Assembly: GCF_025024155.1 (NCBI RefSeq)
Contig: NW_026251738.1
Coordinates: 310,001-374,000, forward strand
DNA length: 64,000 nt
Origin: Gamsiella multidivaricata
Taxonomy: Eukaryota > Mortierellomycota > Mortierellomycetes > Mortierellales > Mortierellaceae
Direction: 5' to 3'
Positions 19,592-30,311 of the stretch are shown here, one piece after another (within the stretch, counting starts at the first letter, position 1; each line of letters begins with the position of its first letter). The notes below the pieces were generated by a model. The model worked only from the letters and a program-made list of their open reading frames with translations. It ran no database searches and was not told where the DNA came from. The position numbers and the translations under genes were made by a program.

Positions 19592-22132
19592 CTTGAAGTT
19601 GTCGTGATGTCGTTACTGTAGTGCTGCTGTTCATTAATGTGTCATTAGAGTGTTGGTCATTAAAGTGTTGAGTATCATTATCGCTTGAAAATGTGGTCGT
19701 TGCTGAATAAAAGTGTTGCGACCCAAATCCATGGTTGCCCAAAAAGAGATCTTCAATCTCGTTCTCGTTCTCGTCCTCGTCCTCCATATCCTCTTCGTCA
19801 TCATCATCATCATACTCCAGTAGAATCCCGCGCTCCTCTTCCGTCAGCCCATAAAGCATCTTCGCCCTGGATTGCGTGGGCGTAGGTGGAATTAATCGAA
19901 GCGTGGGCGACGGCGTCGATGGAGTCGATGATTTTCCAGATCGAGGCTCCTTAACCCCACGACTCCGTCCACGCTCCGGTGCTCCATCATGATCGCCTTT
20001 GTTTTCGCTATCACCGTATCTCGCTGCTGAAGAAGAGGACCATGTTGGTGAAGAAGACGTATACTCGGTTCGATCGATCAGACTGGATTCCAGAGTGACA
20101 ATGCTGGGAGATCTCGCCCGTCCTACCAACACAATACTTCCATCATCCTGGAAGCTCCTGTCGCTCTCCACGCTGGCACGTTCGTGAATAGCGTCGGCAC
20201 TTTCTTTGCCAGTGATGATAGGAGAAGGTCGATCCTGACCCAGAGCAATGAACTTGTCATTCAACAACTGCTCCTGGCGTGCCTGTTTGATATAATCCAG
20301 GCCAGCACCCACAAGTCTCGTGAGCCACTGCGTGTATCTCACATCTGCAGGCCAGAATGTCTCCTGTCCATCCTTTGAATGGTTTCCTGCACCAAGGCCT
20401 AAAAAGCCAAGCCGCCTCAACCAAGACCAGCCTCCGGTTGCAAGCGCCAGATTGAACTCGCCATCTTGAACATGCCAGCTCCAGAGATTGCGGTCCCACC
20501 ACTCTGCCTCCTGAAGCCCGACCGACGCGATCCTGTACTGGTCCGTGGAGATGGTCTTGGCGAGTCGTGCGATCGAGTGTGAAATCGTGTTCAGGTCACC
20601 AAATAATATCTGATATGGATATCGGTCCGAATACAGCTCTGAATCCGCCAAGATGTCACTTAATGCAGATATGCGACCCACAATCCCGGTGAAGACCTCG
20701 AGGTGTGCGCAGTAGCAAAGCAGTGGTCCTGAAGGTGTCTGAACATCTGCCACAATCGTGAATCGTCTATGCGTTACAAAAAAGCAAATACAAGCCTGTG
20801 AATATTTGTTTCCAAGATGCAAATCCACAGTTACCGATGTTTGCGAGTGAATTCATCAGAAGGAAAAGAAAAAAAAAAAAAAAAAAAAACGCATCACATA
20901 TGTATGTCCTACCTTCCCAGTCTCGGTTCGTTCAACTGCAGACCGTCTCTCTCCCATTCATACGCGTGGTGAACATGATCCAGTACACGGAACCCATTGA
21001 TCGGCCACTTTGATAAGATCGCATTTCCATGCACGCCTCCGCCCTGGTCCCGATTCTTGCGCCCCGGGTGTTCGAGTTCCCAAAACTCTGGGACGAACCC
21101 GCCATAGAGTCCCTGAGATTGACAAATCTCCAGAAAATGGTCCCGCTCGTGTCCGGACCGATGGCATCCAATATCAATCTCCTGGATGCACAAGATATCC
21201 GCATCGAGCTCTTGGAGAGTGGCGAGGATTTCGGCAGGTTTGTAGTTGCGCTCAATGTTCCACTGTAAACATCTGATAGGTCGTCGTTCTGTACTAGTAG
21301 CTGCCTTGGCTGCTCCTATTCCTGGAAGGAGAAACAGAGACCATAGACATATGTGAGCAACATGGAAGGACTGACTATTTTTTTTTTCTAAAAGATATAA
21401 TTGCGGTGCCCGTGAGCCCTATCGCTGTACTAAGAGCTGGACATAGTATTTTTATTTTCTGTGCTGCTCCGCAAGTCCTCTTTGCGGATGTGTGCTGTAA
21501 GGTCAGCACTTCCGAGCCATGCCGTACAATCCAGCCTTTTGCCAAGAAATCACAATATTGAAGAAATGTAATTGATAAGCGCAAACCTCCCCATTGAAAG
21601 ACCCTCCCAATATCCTCATAACCACCTCCATCGTGTTACATTCCTCTTCTCCCAAGTTATGCACAGCATCTTTTTTTTTTTTTTCGAAGAGTCTAGTGCA
21701 TTTCATGTAATATATACCTTGCAGATTGACGGAGAATTCACTCTGACCCATTGCCCCTTGCTCACTGTGCGTAATCTGCTTGCAGGCCAGGTCTCGTCCG
21801 CTGGACGATACCGATGATTCCATAGAAGATGAGCCGTCAGACACAGCGGAACCACCAGCAGCCCTTCCTGGAAAGGTGGCCTCCTTAAGACCGGGCGTTG
21901 GTGTAGGCGGCGAAGACCCATGCGTGGCGGAGGAGGTGGCGGATGCTGGGCTGGAGGATGATAGTGGCCTGCAGTCATAGATCAAGAGCTCTCCAGGTCG
22001 AGGACTGGGTACTGCTCGCTTCCTGGTAAGCTGAGGGTTTGGATTGGCATTGATGTTGGTGCCGGTGTTGGGGTTCGTTGCTGAGGACGAGGCGGAAGAG
22101 GATGGAGCCTGTCCATGGAATTCGGTGGCCAT
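18840..22132 (-). CDS. Endonuclease/exonuclease/phosphatase (DNase I-fold) protein with C-terminal membrane anchor
   Basis: Exons 22132-21718, 21321-20913 and 20766-18840, with introns of 396 and 146 nt, give 916 residues. After a Ser/Pro/Ala-rich N-terminus (~140 residues) the EEP fold follows in order: RCLQWNIERN, DILCIQEIDIG (metal-binding Glu), GGGVHGNAILSKWPI, YCAHLEVFTG, LFGDLNT. Much later come KLDYTLL and ASDHKWL (catalytic Asp-His). A ~300-residue insert separates these parts, with an acidic run (DDDDDEEDMEDEDENE) and a ~17-Gln tract. The C-terminus ends with a hydrophobic helix (MYVIAATLTAAVAVGGAWLW) and ARHHK, a likely tail anchor. The family includes sphingomyelinases, nucleases and inositol-phosphate phosphatases, and the substrate cannot be fixed from sequence. 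All core catalytic motifs are present. Confidence 0.8.
19536..19590. repeat. Polyglutamine-coding trinucleotide tract in the EEP protein
   Basis: A run of TTG/TGT triplets, coding for about 17 Gln on the minus strand, lies in the insert that splits the EEP domain. Confidence 0.85.
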
Positions 22133-22758
22133 AGAGCTGTTCCTGTGTTTGGGGTGTTATTGAATTACTGGTCCAGAGGAGTGGTGGGCGATGCACCAAG
22201 GAGAAGAATGAAAGGCTATTGCGCACACAAGCAGACACGCAACAAAATTAAAACAATGGTAGGGTTGCTATTGTAGCAACGGGTGAGAAAGAAAGGAGGG
22301 GAGGCGAGGGGAGGTGCAATGAGGTGAGAAGGGGAGTGAAGTGAAGGAAGGATGAATGAGGAAGGGTGTGTCGATGGAGAGAGGAGTGTCCCACAAAAGG
22401 AGGGAAAAGGGGTCCTGACACGAGCCACTTCGGCTGCATTAAACCCAATTGGCCAGTTGCCTCTGAACGCGTTCTAACTTTTCCTTCCACGCTGTTGCAG
22501 CCTTTTTTTTCTTTTTTTTCCTTTTTTGCGGTGTTCTCTTCATGCGCCACTCTATACCACCAGCATCCCAATTACTTCCTTCTCGACAAGCATACACATT
22601 ATCCGTACCATTCACTTTCGCTTTTCTATTATTGTTACAAGCTAAACAAAAGTCGACCGGTACTTATATACATGTCAGCCTCGTCCAAACCGTCCGAGCG
22701 AAGCTGAACCAGACTCTAAAAATATACTTCCAGCTTCCTTTCCTCGGCGCAGCCCTGC

Positions 22759-23763
22759 TTATTCTCTTGTCAAGAACATCGGATCCGCTTTTGCTTTCCG
22801 GACCACGTTCTGGTACCAATCATTAAACGCCTTCACTGGCAAAAAGCTCGACCCAACCCCTCCTGTCTCCCCCAGCACACTCGCTGCCGACCCCGGACCG
22901 GCTGCCGGAACCAGTACCATCGAGCCTGGAGGTAACACCGCCGTCGCAAATGATGTCACATGGTTATAAAGATGCGTCATGACTTTCTGTGCGATCGCTG
23001 CAACCGAGTCCGGGGACACATTGCCAGCAGCAGACAGTGGTACGAGTGCATTGCTGGGTATTGTTCTTGATCCAGAGGATGACGTGGCAGCTACTGAGGT
23101 CGATGTGGCGGAAGGGAGCTGAGAGATCTGGGCCAAGACTGCATCAGTGGGCTCGATCGATATGCCCAACGTTGCCGTAATCGGTGCTGCTCCTCCTGCT
23201 GTCGCTGACGATGGATCCATCGACATGTCGTTTCCTGAAGAAGCTGCCGCACCCGGGAATGAGGGATGCGGTTTTGAATGGGATGCTGCCTTCAGACGGA
23301 AGATCGCGCTTGCCTTTTCATTCGATAGCCTATAATATAAAAAAAAAAGACAGATCAATAAATTGTGATCATACTTATGCACGTTTGGCGCTGCAACGTT
23401 GACAGGAAATGACATCGCGAACGGAACATACATGCCGAGCAATTGCCACGCTTTGTTGGGCCAGAGAAGGTGCACGGTTGCAGCATAGCCTGACTGGAAG
23501 GGCAATGTTCCGAGTAGGAAGACTACGATGTGGTTGATATTCTCCGCATCATCCAATTGGAATGTAAACTTGTTCACGTCGACCTGCTGCAGATTTGTTT
23601 GCACCTAATATACAGTAACAGTATGCAAAGTAACAAAAAGGGATCAATGTGGTTGGAAACTCAGTCGTTCTTGCAGTCCTCTCAAAGCGTCTCAATAATA
23701 AAGCAACGTCGGCGGGTGCACAAGGTATTTTACCAGTCGACCAGCAATAATGCAACCAAACAT
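22759..23763 (-). CDS. OPI10: Hikeshi/OPI10 family protein (Hsp70 nuclear import carrier)
   Basis: Exons 23763-23734 (10 codons, MFGCIIAGRL), 23604-23375 and 23329-22759, with introns of 129 and 45 nt, give 276 residues. The start MFGCIIAGRL|VQTNLQQVD, then ENINHIVVFLLGTLPFQSGYAA, then WQLLGMY and NEKASAIFRL, is the N-terminal Hikeshi domain. The C-terminus (HLYNHVTSF ... FNDWYQNVVRKAKADPMFL) matches the family's helical tail. Human Hikeshi carries Hsp70 into the nucleus under heat stress; yeast Opi10 was linked to inositol regulation. An extended Ser/Ala-rich linker makes it longer than the ~200-residue animal protein. The first codon of exon 2 is GTG, which could be mistaken for a start. 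Confidence 0.9.
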
Positions 23764-23979
23764 ATGCAAGGGAAGTGTTCACAAAGAGCACGAAATGAGG
23801 TAATGAGGTAATGAGGTATTAGCGTAAAGGGTGTAGTAAGAATGAAAAACAAGAAAGACTCAATCAGACCATTTCGATGAAAAAAAAGAAGAATGAGAGA
23901 GAAGGTAAAGGAGATTCTCGCAACTTCCACGGTGTAGTTGCACGCTCAGCCCATCGATAAAATTACCAAAAAAAAAAAA

Positions 23980-24050
23980 GCAGAATTCCGGGTTTGAACC
24001 GGAGACCTGCCGATCTGCAGTCGGCTGCTCTACCACTGAGCTAATCCTGC
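23980..24050 (-). tRNA. tRNA-Cys (GCA anticodon), second copy
   Basis: 71 nt, differing from the copy at 11538 by a few bases (D loop AGTGGTA instead of AGCGGCA, and T-loop TTCAAAC instead of TTCAAAT). All stems are intact and the anticodon is GCA. A run of A directly follows in plus-strand terms on the low side, i.e. a T run 3' of the tRNA on its own strand, serving as the pol III terminator. Confidence 0.93.
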
Positions 24051-24180
24051 GATGGACTTATTTTGCAGCGGCCTACGGGCCTACATATGCCGCACACAGC
24101 CACATATCTCTAATTGCACACATCCTTATTTGCACATGCCCTTTATTTGCACGCCCTCTTCACCTGCACGACTGCTCCTG

Positions 24181-24222
24181 TGCTCATGGGGATTTATGTT
24201 AATAAAAAAAAAAAAAAAAAAA
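24181..24222 (+). mobile_element. Very short poly(A) retroposon with 18-bp target-site duplication
   Basis: The insert is TGCTCATGGGGATTTATGTT, then AAT and about 19 A. It is bracketed by the identical 18-mer CCTGCACGACTGCTCCTG at 24163-24180 and 24223-24240. The duplication proves a target-primed insertion of a transcript of which only the last ~23 bases were copied. Related cores lie at 12011, 12068 and 25263. Confidence 0.85.
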
Positions 24223-24240
24223 CCTGCACGACTGCTCCTG

Positions 24241-25283
24241 CGGGCGAGCCTGTGTGGTACAGTAGTATCACGCGAAGCTTCCAGAGAACAGTGCTGTGGA
24301 TCCTAGTTTCGGATCCAGCTTGGTGCGGTTGTTTTTCGGCACGGGGGGCCGTGTATAAATTACCTTTCGGATCGCGGGCAGCAGGGGATTGGCTCCCTCC
24401 TGAGAGAATGTTCTATTCTGCTCAGGTTCGTACGCCACCGTGGGCTACGAGGAGATTTTTCAGAACTATCACTCGGATTTGCCAGAGCCGTTCTCCAGCA
24501 CTAAGGTTACGGGGGGGACTATTGAGAGAGGAGACTAAATAATTTACTTCAGAAATCACTCGAGGGCCGCAGTAACATCGTAAGGAAGCCGTACATATAT
24601 GCCGGATCGAAACATAAGTTGAATATTTGCCGAATCAAGTCACACAGGAGAGAGCCAGTCCAAAGGATCAAGATATCAAGTTAGCAGGAACAGGACGACC
24701 GAGGCAGGCTTGCGGGAAAATACGCGGGATTTATATGGCGCCTCCTACCATTGTTCGGGACAAACAGGAACATGCTGACCAGCGAGAAATAGTAACCCCC
24801 ATAAAATAACCAATAAACCCTGGCAAAGATTGTCCATTGGAAAAAAAAAAAAAAAAAAAAAAAAAAGGCGATCTGGCGCGAATCGCCGGAGGACGCAACG
24901 GTGATCGGGGACACCAACGTAGTGTTGGTGATTTCTCTGATTTGAAAGGGAGACGGTTACTTGCAGCGGAGATCCAGGAAGGTAGACGGGCCGCGGATTA
25001 TAGGGTGCTACAGCATTGCTTGGGGCGAGGGAAGTTGGACATAATGGAGGGGTTATTCGGTTTAAAAACAACTTTATTAACATTGGATCTGGATTAGGAG
25101 ACGTGTATCGCGCAACAGGTCACGCAGGAGTTAGGTTAGGCTAGCTATGCGACATGGGTTATGAATTTGACGCCTCAAGCCAACATAGTTGGTAGGGGAT
25201 GCGGCTCTGCCGTGCATGGAAGGCATCTATGGCTTCAAGGCCTTTGCGGACCATGCGTCTTGTGCTCATGGGGATTTATGTTA

Positions 25284-25322
<39 letters not shown>

Positions 25323-25977
25323 GCGCTGGATCCTGATGCTGCGGATTGGATGCTATTGGACTGCCTGCAAGGAAAGAGGCGGTTGACAACCATGGAGGGG
25401 ATGGAGAAGATACCCTTTTTGTCACAAGGAGTTTTCAGCTTTTAACACGTTTTCGACTCGAGAGACAAATTGTTAAAAAAAAAGGGCCTCTGGAGCCCTC
25501 CGGGGCCTATTAAAAGACTTTAGGAACATCGCCAATCCTACATTAACTATATAGTCTCCCATTTAGGTGCAGAAAAAAAGGATTACACTGGATAGTTGTC
25601 AGCAAACGATCGATTCAACCGGCCAAAAGAAGCCTGTATGCTTTGTAAAAAGATCAAAGATGTGTGTCCGTCCATAGCGATCCATGTGAGGAGGAAGAAA
25701 ATAGATAACCGCAAAACGATGGACGCGTTTTTTTATTATTGTTTTTTGGTTTCCCCTAAACAAAGGATGATCATCCCACGCAAGAGAGAAACCTGCCTCA
25801 TCTCAACGACAACGCAGAGGTAAATAGCGCCGTGTAACTGCGCGTGGGTTTCGTGAGCACACAGAAGGCGTACTATGAGTATACATGTCTTCGGTTCCGC
25901 GACATCAGACAACCCGCACAATTTTTTTTTTTTTTTGCAGTAGTGTTTCGCGCCTCGCAGCCTGTCTGACTAAAAAA
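24241..25977. other. Gene-poor region with poly(A) retroposon tracts
   Basis: A poly(A) run of 26 lies at 24841-24866 without a recognised core. A short open stretch at ~24432-24540 (SYATVGYEEIFQNYHSDLPE) reads like a coding remnant and is preceded by CTGCTCAG. No complete gene is recognised. Confidence 0.4.
25259..25321 (+). mobile_element. Short retroposon core with ~37-base poly(A)
   Basis: CTTGTGCTCATGGGGATTTA, then TGTTAAT and a poly(A) run to 25321. The same core as 24181-24222, extended by a few bases at its 5' end (CTTGTG). No clear target duplication is left. Confidence 0.65.
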
Positions 25978-25987
25978 TATATAAAAA
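25978..25987 (+). promoter_or_regulatory. TATA-like element upstream of F-box gene
   Basis: TATATAAAAA, about 140 bp before the ATG at 26124. It is followed by a second ATAAAA string. Confidence 0.4.
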
Positions 25988-26123
25988 TATAAAATAACGT
26001 CCTATTATTTTTTCTTTGCCACCTGCATCAACCCACCATCTGCCCTACTCTTCCTTCTTTTCCCTCCAACTCGAGAGTAGCGGGTCTGCAAGCAGGATAG
26101 GGACACCCAAGACTATTTCAGAC

Positions 26124-27569
26124 ATGGCACCAAGGATTGGCGGCGACAGATATCATCACCGCAACATACAGTTCTCCAGCGCAACAGCATCTACACGCAT
26201 TGACACCCTTCCAGTAGAAATCCTGTTCTGCATCATCGACTCACTCCCACCTCGCTCGATCCTCATGCTCGCTCAGGTCTCCTCCTGTCTCCGGACTATA
26301 TCCTTGTCGCAGCTCCTGCATGCGTACGATATCCAGATTATTAATTTGCCCCAGAGCAGCAGCAGCACCCGGAGACAGCACAGCGCACCAAACCTGGACA
26401 CAGGCATAGACCTCACATACGAAGATGAAGATATGTTCATAAAGGAACGCTCGAGAATGGGTATAAAAAAAGTACAGGAGCGGTGGATGTCATCTTTCGA
26501 GCTCTATGTCCGGATGGTTCTCTCAGACCTCTATTTCCAAGAACGATGTCCTTCTACAGGGATGGACGCTTCGAAAATGGTGACACTGACACTATCTTGC
26601 AGCCAACAAATCCTGCGCCGCCTCTATCTCTCAGATCAACGTAACCACCAAAACCAACCCAATAATAACGACGACAACGACAATGACAGCAACCATCGTC
26701 CAACATCTTCAATAAGCCCGACGCACCATCTGAATCCTTTTGTCTCCTCGATCGAGAATTTACACATCATCGCACGAGTCATCGCAGATCAGGTCTGTCG
26801 AGGAATCTGTCTTCCCGAGACCGCAGTCCTGATCCTACAGTGCCTCACAAGCCTACACGATCAGGATCACTTCCAATACATGATCCACAACCCAGTCATG
26901 GATGAGGACTCAACCATGCTGCCGCCGCATAGGGATAATTGTATCTCAGTAGGGGTATTGTCCTTCCAGTATTTGGTCCCCACGATCCTATCGCTCCTTC
27001 AACCACCGACAACAAAAAATCTATTCTCAAGTACGGCATCCGAGAGATCTGTACGACAGAGGGGCAGTGCACACATCGACCTACATTCTCGCATCCAATG
27101 GACGCCCTCTCCCCCACCATTATCACTCACATCCAGCATAACCACTAGATCTCTGACATCCGATATACTTCCTACGCAGCAATCCCTCCTTTCTCCCTTA
27201 CACATCCGCTCTCTTCAGCACCTCACCCAAATCCTCTGTTTCCTCCCCTTGCTCGGTCGACACTTCAACACCCTGCCGACCAGCATCTTCATCGACACAT
27301 TCTTGAATCGTTCCCGGGGCGACCTACCGATCGACCGCGCAGCGGTGCTGGTGTATGGATACATGTGTGTACTGGACCCGGAGACGGGTAAAGCGAATCT
27401 GGCGTCAGAGAGTTATCGGATTTTCGAGCGATCGATGCCGACGAGGGGAGTGGTCCAGGCAGAGGAGATTGTGAGGGTCGTGGAGAGGTATCGAAGATTG
27501 GTGAGGGCATCTCTGTTCGAGGGAGGGACTGCAGAGTCGGCGAATTATCCTTTGCAGGAGTCGGGGTAA
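26124..27569 (+). CDS. F-box protein, intronless
   Basis: A 481-residue single-exon gene. I place the start at the first in-frame ATG, 26124, since the open frame continues upstream without an ATG. Residues ~21-65 (RIDTLPVEILFCIIDSLPPR then SILMLAQVSSCLRTIS) fit the F-box, which binds Skp1 in SCF ubiquitin ligases. The rest is helical with two low-complexity inserts (N/D-rich at ~180, Ser/Pro-rich at ~345) and no recognised LRR, WD or Kelch repeats, so the substrate is unknown. The protein ends in an Arg/Glu helix (EEIVRVVERYRRLVRASLF). It converges with the secreted-protein gene at 28191. Confidence 0.7.
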   Translation: MAPRIGGDRYHHRNIQFSSATASTRIDTLPVEILFCIIDSLPPRSILMLAQVSSCLRTISLSQLLHAYDIQIINLPQSSSSTRRQHSAPNLDTGIDLTYEDEDMFIKERSRMGIKKVQERWMSSFELYVRMVLSDLYFQERCPSTGMDASKMVTLTLSCSQQILRRLYLSDQRNHQNQPNNNDDNDNDSNHRPTSSISPTHHLNPFVSSIENLHIIARVIADQVCRGICLPETAVLILQCLTSLHDQDHFQYMIHNPVMDEDSTMLPPHRDNCISVGVLSFQYLVPTILSLLQPPTTKNLFSSTASERSVRQRGSAHIDLHSRIQWTPSPPPLSLTSSITTRSLTSDILPTQQSLLSPLHIRSLQHLTQILCFLPLLGRHFNTLPTSIFIDTFLNRSRGDLPIDRAAVLVYGYMCVLDPETGKANLASESYRIFERSMPTRGVVQAEEIVRVVERYRRLVRASLFEGGTAESANYPLQESG

Positions 27570-28190
27570 GACTGACGAGGAGGGCGGGGCGGTGGTAGAG
27601 TGATAAAGAAAAAAAGATGAACACTGTTGTGTTCCCCCTTTTGTGATATTTTTTTTGTGACATGGTCAGTGCGCAAGGCTTTAAAAAAGAAGGACGCGTC
27701 TAACATATTTACGTTTAGAAGGCAAAAAAATAAAAATAAAAAAATAGAGTATCATGTTGATGAACAAGCACAGCGTCCGATTTTTATTGAAGAGAATGAA
27801 GAGAACACGAGTAAGAATGAGTGTACACTCTGCACCAAGCACGATTCAAAACAAGGATGAACCGAGCGCTGAAGTACAGTGCACTCCTAGATCACAGACA
27901 CGCACACATACACAAAGACACAAGTGCAACAGGTACACGACCATGGACAGTCCACACAAAGTCGCGCCCCCACATCCTTGTGGTCTATGCTCCTGAACAA
28001 AGGGCGCAAGAGCACTGTACAGTAGGAGAATCTGCCCCTATTTCTTATTTCATCCTTTATCTGTAAAGTATGCTTCTCTCCTATGCCTGCCCTTTCTCCT
28101 CTCAATCTTCTCATTTACGGACCAAATGAAGATGATCGTAAAGAAAGAGGAGAAGGGTATTTCTTTCCAGATTTTGTGTCCCTGCCGTTC
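27570..28190. other. Convergent intergenic region
   Basis: 3' flanks of two converging genes; A/T-rich near 27725-27750. No further feature seen. Confidence 0.5.
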
Positions 28191-29114
28191 TTAGTTCTTC
28201 TGATGTTCCTTGGACACCGTCTTGTGGTGGTGGTGGTGCGGCTTGTTATGGCGCTTGACCTTCTCGCTGTCTACATCTACAGCAAGGAATGCAAAGCAAA
28301 AACCCCCATTTAGCAATGAGAGAAAAGAGGAGGTCATGAACGCTAGGTCGACCAATAAAGACAAAATAAATAAATAACATCGCATACTCTTGCTGAACAC
28401 CGCCTCCTCGGCAGCGACTTTTCCCTCCAAGTCCTTGATATAATCTCCCCAGCTCCGACTAGCCTCATACGCCGCATCAAGCGCACTCATCAACGCCGGG
28501 TTCTTCTTTGCCTCCTCCAGCGCATCAGATCCTTGTATCGCAATGCTGTTCAGGATAAACTGTGCCATCGCCGCATTCGGATCCTTGATGTCCTCAATCC
28601 CCGTCGTCTTCGGGTCCAGCTTCGCAATGATTGCCTTCGAGATCGCATCGTTTATGTTCTTGACATCCTTCCACGACGACGGCACGTTCGTCCCCGGTAC
28701 TGAGTATAGGACTTTGTCATCCTTATCCAAATACACCGAGAATAACACCTTATGATCGACATTCTCCGGATCGATCTCTCCTACATCGCGGGGCTTATCG
28801 TTCACAATGGCCTCGGCCATGGCTTCCGGAGACGAGAGGTCATAGTCGTTATCCTTGGGATCCTTGAAGACCGCAACGTACTTCATCATCTTGCCGCCGT
28901 CGCTTGCGATCGAGATCTCGCGCTGATCCTCACCTGCTTTTTTGTCCGGCCAAAACGCGTACATGGTGCCCACGGGGAAGTCTATGGATGTTTTCGTGGC
29001 CTTGAACGAAGATTCGTTGGCGACATTGGGCTCTTGACCGCCTGCGGCAGCAGAGACAATAGATGCAGCAAAGAGACCGACCGCCATGATTAAAGGGGCC
29101 ACAATGAATTTCAT
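28191..29114 (-). CDS. Secreted protein of unknown family with His-rich C-terminus
   Basis: Signal peptide MKFIVAPLIMAVGLFAASIV(SA) at the ATG 29114. A likely intron 28387-28277 (GTATGC...CTGTAG, 111 nt) joins 29114-28388 to 28276-28191, giving 270 residues. The intron has no stop and a length divisible by three, so reading through gives a 307-residue product with a hydrophobic insert. The mature part is rich in Asp/Lys/Ala without Cys motifs (VGTMYAFWPDKKAGEDQ, SVYLDKDDKVLYSVPGT) and ends in KPHHHHHKTVSKEHQKN. No enzyme motif is recognised. The charged, helical makeup and the His run could bind metal or cell wall, but that is speculation. Confidence 0.65.
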   Translation of the reverse strand: MKFIVAPLIMAVGLFAASIVSAAAGGQEPNVANESSFKATKTSIDFPVGTMYAFWPDKKAGEDQREISIASDGGKMMKYVAVFKDPKDNDYDLSSPEAMAEAIVNDKPRDVGEIDPENVDHKVLFSVYLDKDDKVLYSVPGTNVPSSWKDVKNINDAISKAIIAKLDPKTTGIEDIKDPNAAMAQFILNSIAIQGSDALEEAKKNPALMSALDAAYEASRSWGDYIKDLEGKVAAEEAVFSKSMRCYLFILSLLVDLAFMTSSFLSLLNGGFCFAFLAVDVDSEKVKRHNKPHHHHHKTVSKEHQKN

Positions 29115-30311
29115 GATGCTTGGTTTTTTTTATAGATGTGATTTGGATAGATTCAATGTGTTTTTAGGTCCAAGCTTGGAATGCAAAGAATGATATGTAT
29201 TTCGGTGATGGAAAGATTCACACTGTTGTGAAGAAAAACCTGAATGGGGGACGATGCTAAGGAGCTGATCAAGAGACAAGAGAGAGAGAGAGTGAGAGTG
29301 AGAGTGCGAGCGAGGCAAAAAGAAGGAGGAGCGATAATGCCGGCGAGCTAGTAAAGCAAGGAACTGTAAAGCAAAAACAACGTCATCTAAAGGGGATCGT
29401 TTTCACACTCGTCCTCGCCATCTTTCCGTCCTGAACTGAGAAGAGAAATCAGAAAGAGGAAACCATCCACTTGTGGGCCGCCATTTAGCAACCCGTAGCA
29501 ACGCCGTGGCTAGGGACTGTAGCTGCGACAATCTCCTCTGCAGAGATAGAGAGAGAGAAAGAGAAAGAGAGAGAGCGAGAAGTAAGGAGCCTCTAAAATA
29601 AAGAAAAAACAAGGAGCGCGACAATCAACAAAAGAAAAACTATGAAGACATAACCACTCCTGCACTAGTACTCAGCCAGATCGATGCTGACCCCCTCTCT
29701 CTCTTCCCCCCCCCTTTGTCCTCAGCTCCCCAAATTAGAAAGGCGCGTGCATACAAAAACGTTCTCGCATTCTACACCAGCTCGAGCAATTGTAGAACGA
29801 AGAAGTCGCCTCGAGCGAATATTCAGGAGTGGTGAACCTTGGGCCGGGGTATATATCCAACATATGCACTCGACAAGGTAAATCCGTTATTCAACGCGTT
29901 GGTTTCTCAAAAAAGCATTTTTATGTTTACTGCTGTGAAGCTTACTTTCAATAGCCATTAGCACAATAAATCCGTTTGTCTAGACGCATTGTATGAAAGG
30001 TTTATTGCGTAAAATATATATAGTAATAGGTGCACTAAGAGGAAGAGTGATATATATATAAAAAAAAAAAAAATGAATGAAGTATATATGTGAAAGCCTT
30101 TCTCAATTATCACTGACGATCCATGGTAACAATCAAGAAAAGAAAAAAGTATGATGACCACGGCGTATGAGGAAGAAAAAAAAAGGGTTCTGTTGGATCT
30201 GCGAAGATGGAATAAAATACGTGGATCGTCCCCTTGTAGACAACAATATTCAGACGCACTTCCGGCCCCTCCTCATCCATGATCACTGTCCTCGTCCTAT
30301 CAAAGTCCCGT
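29115..30311. other. Intergenic region with GA/CT microsatellites
   Basis: GA-rich tracts at 29277-29315 and 29545-29580 and a C-run near 29708 lie upstream of the secreted-protein gene. The 3' flank of Rac1 is AT-rich (30000-30075). No gene recognised. Confidence 0.5.
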
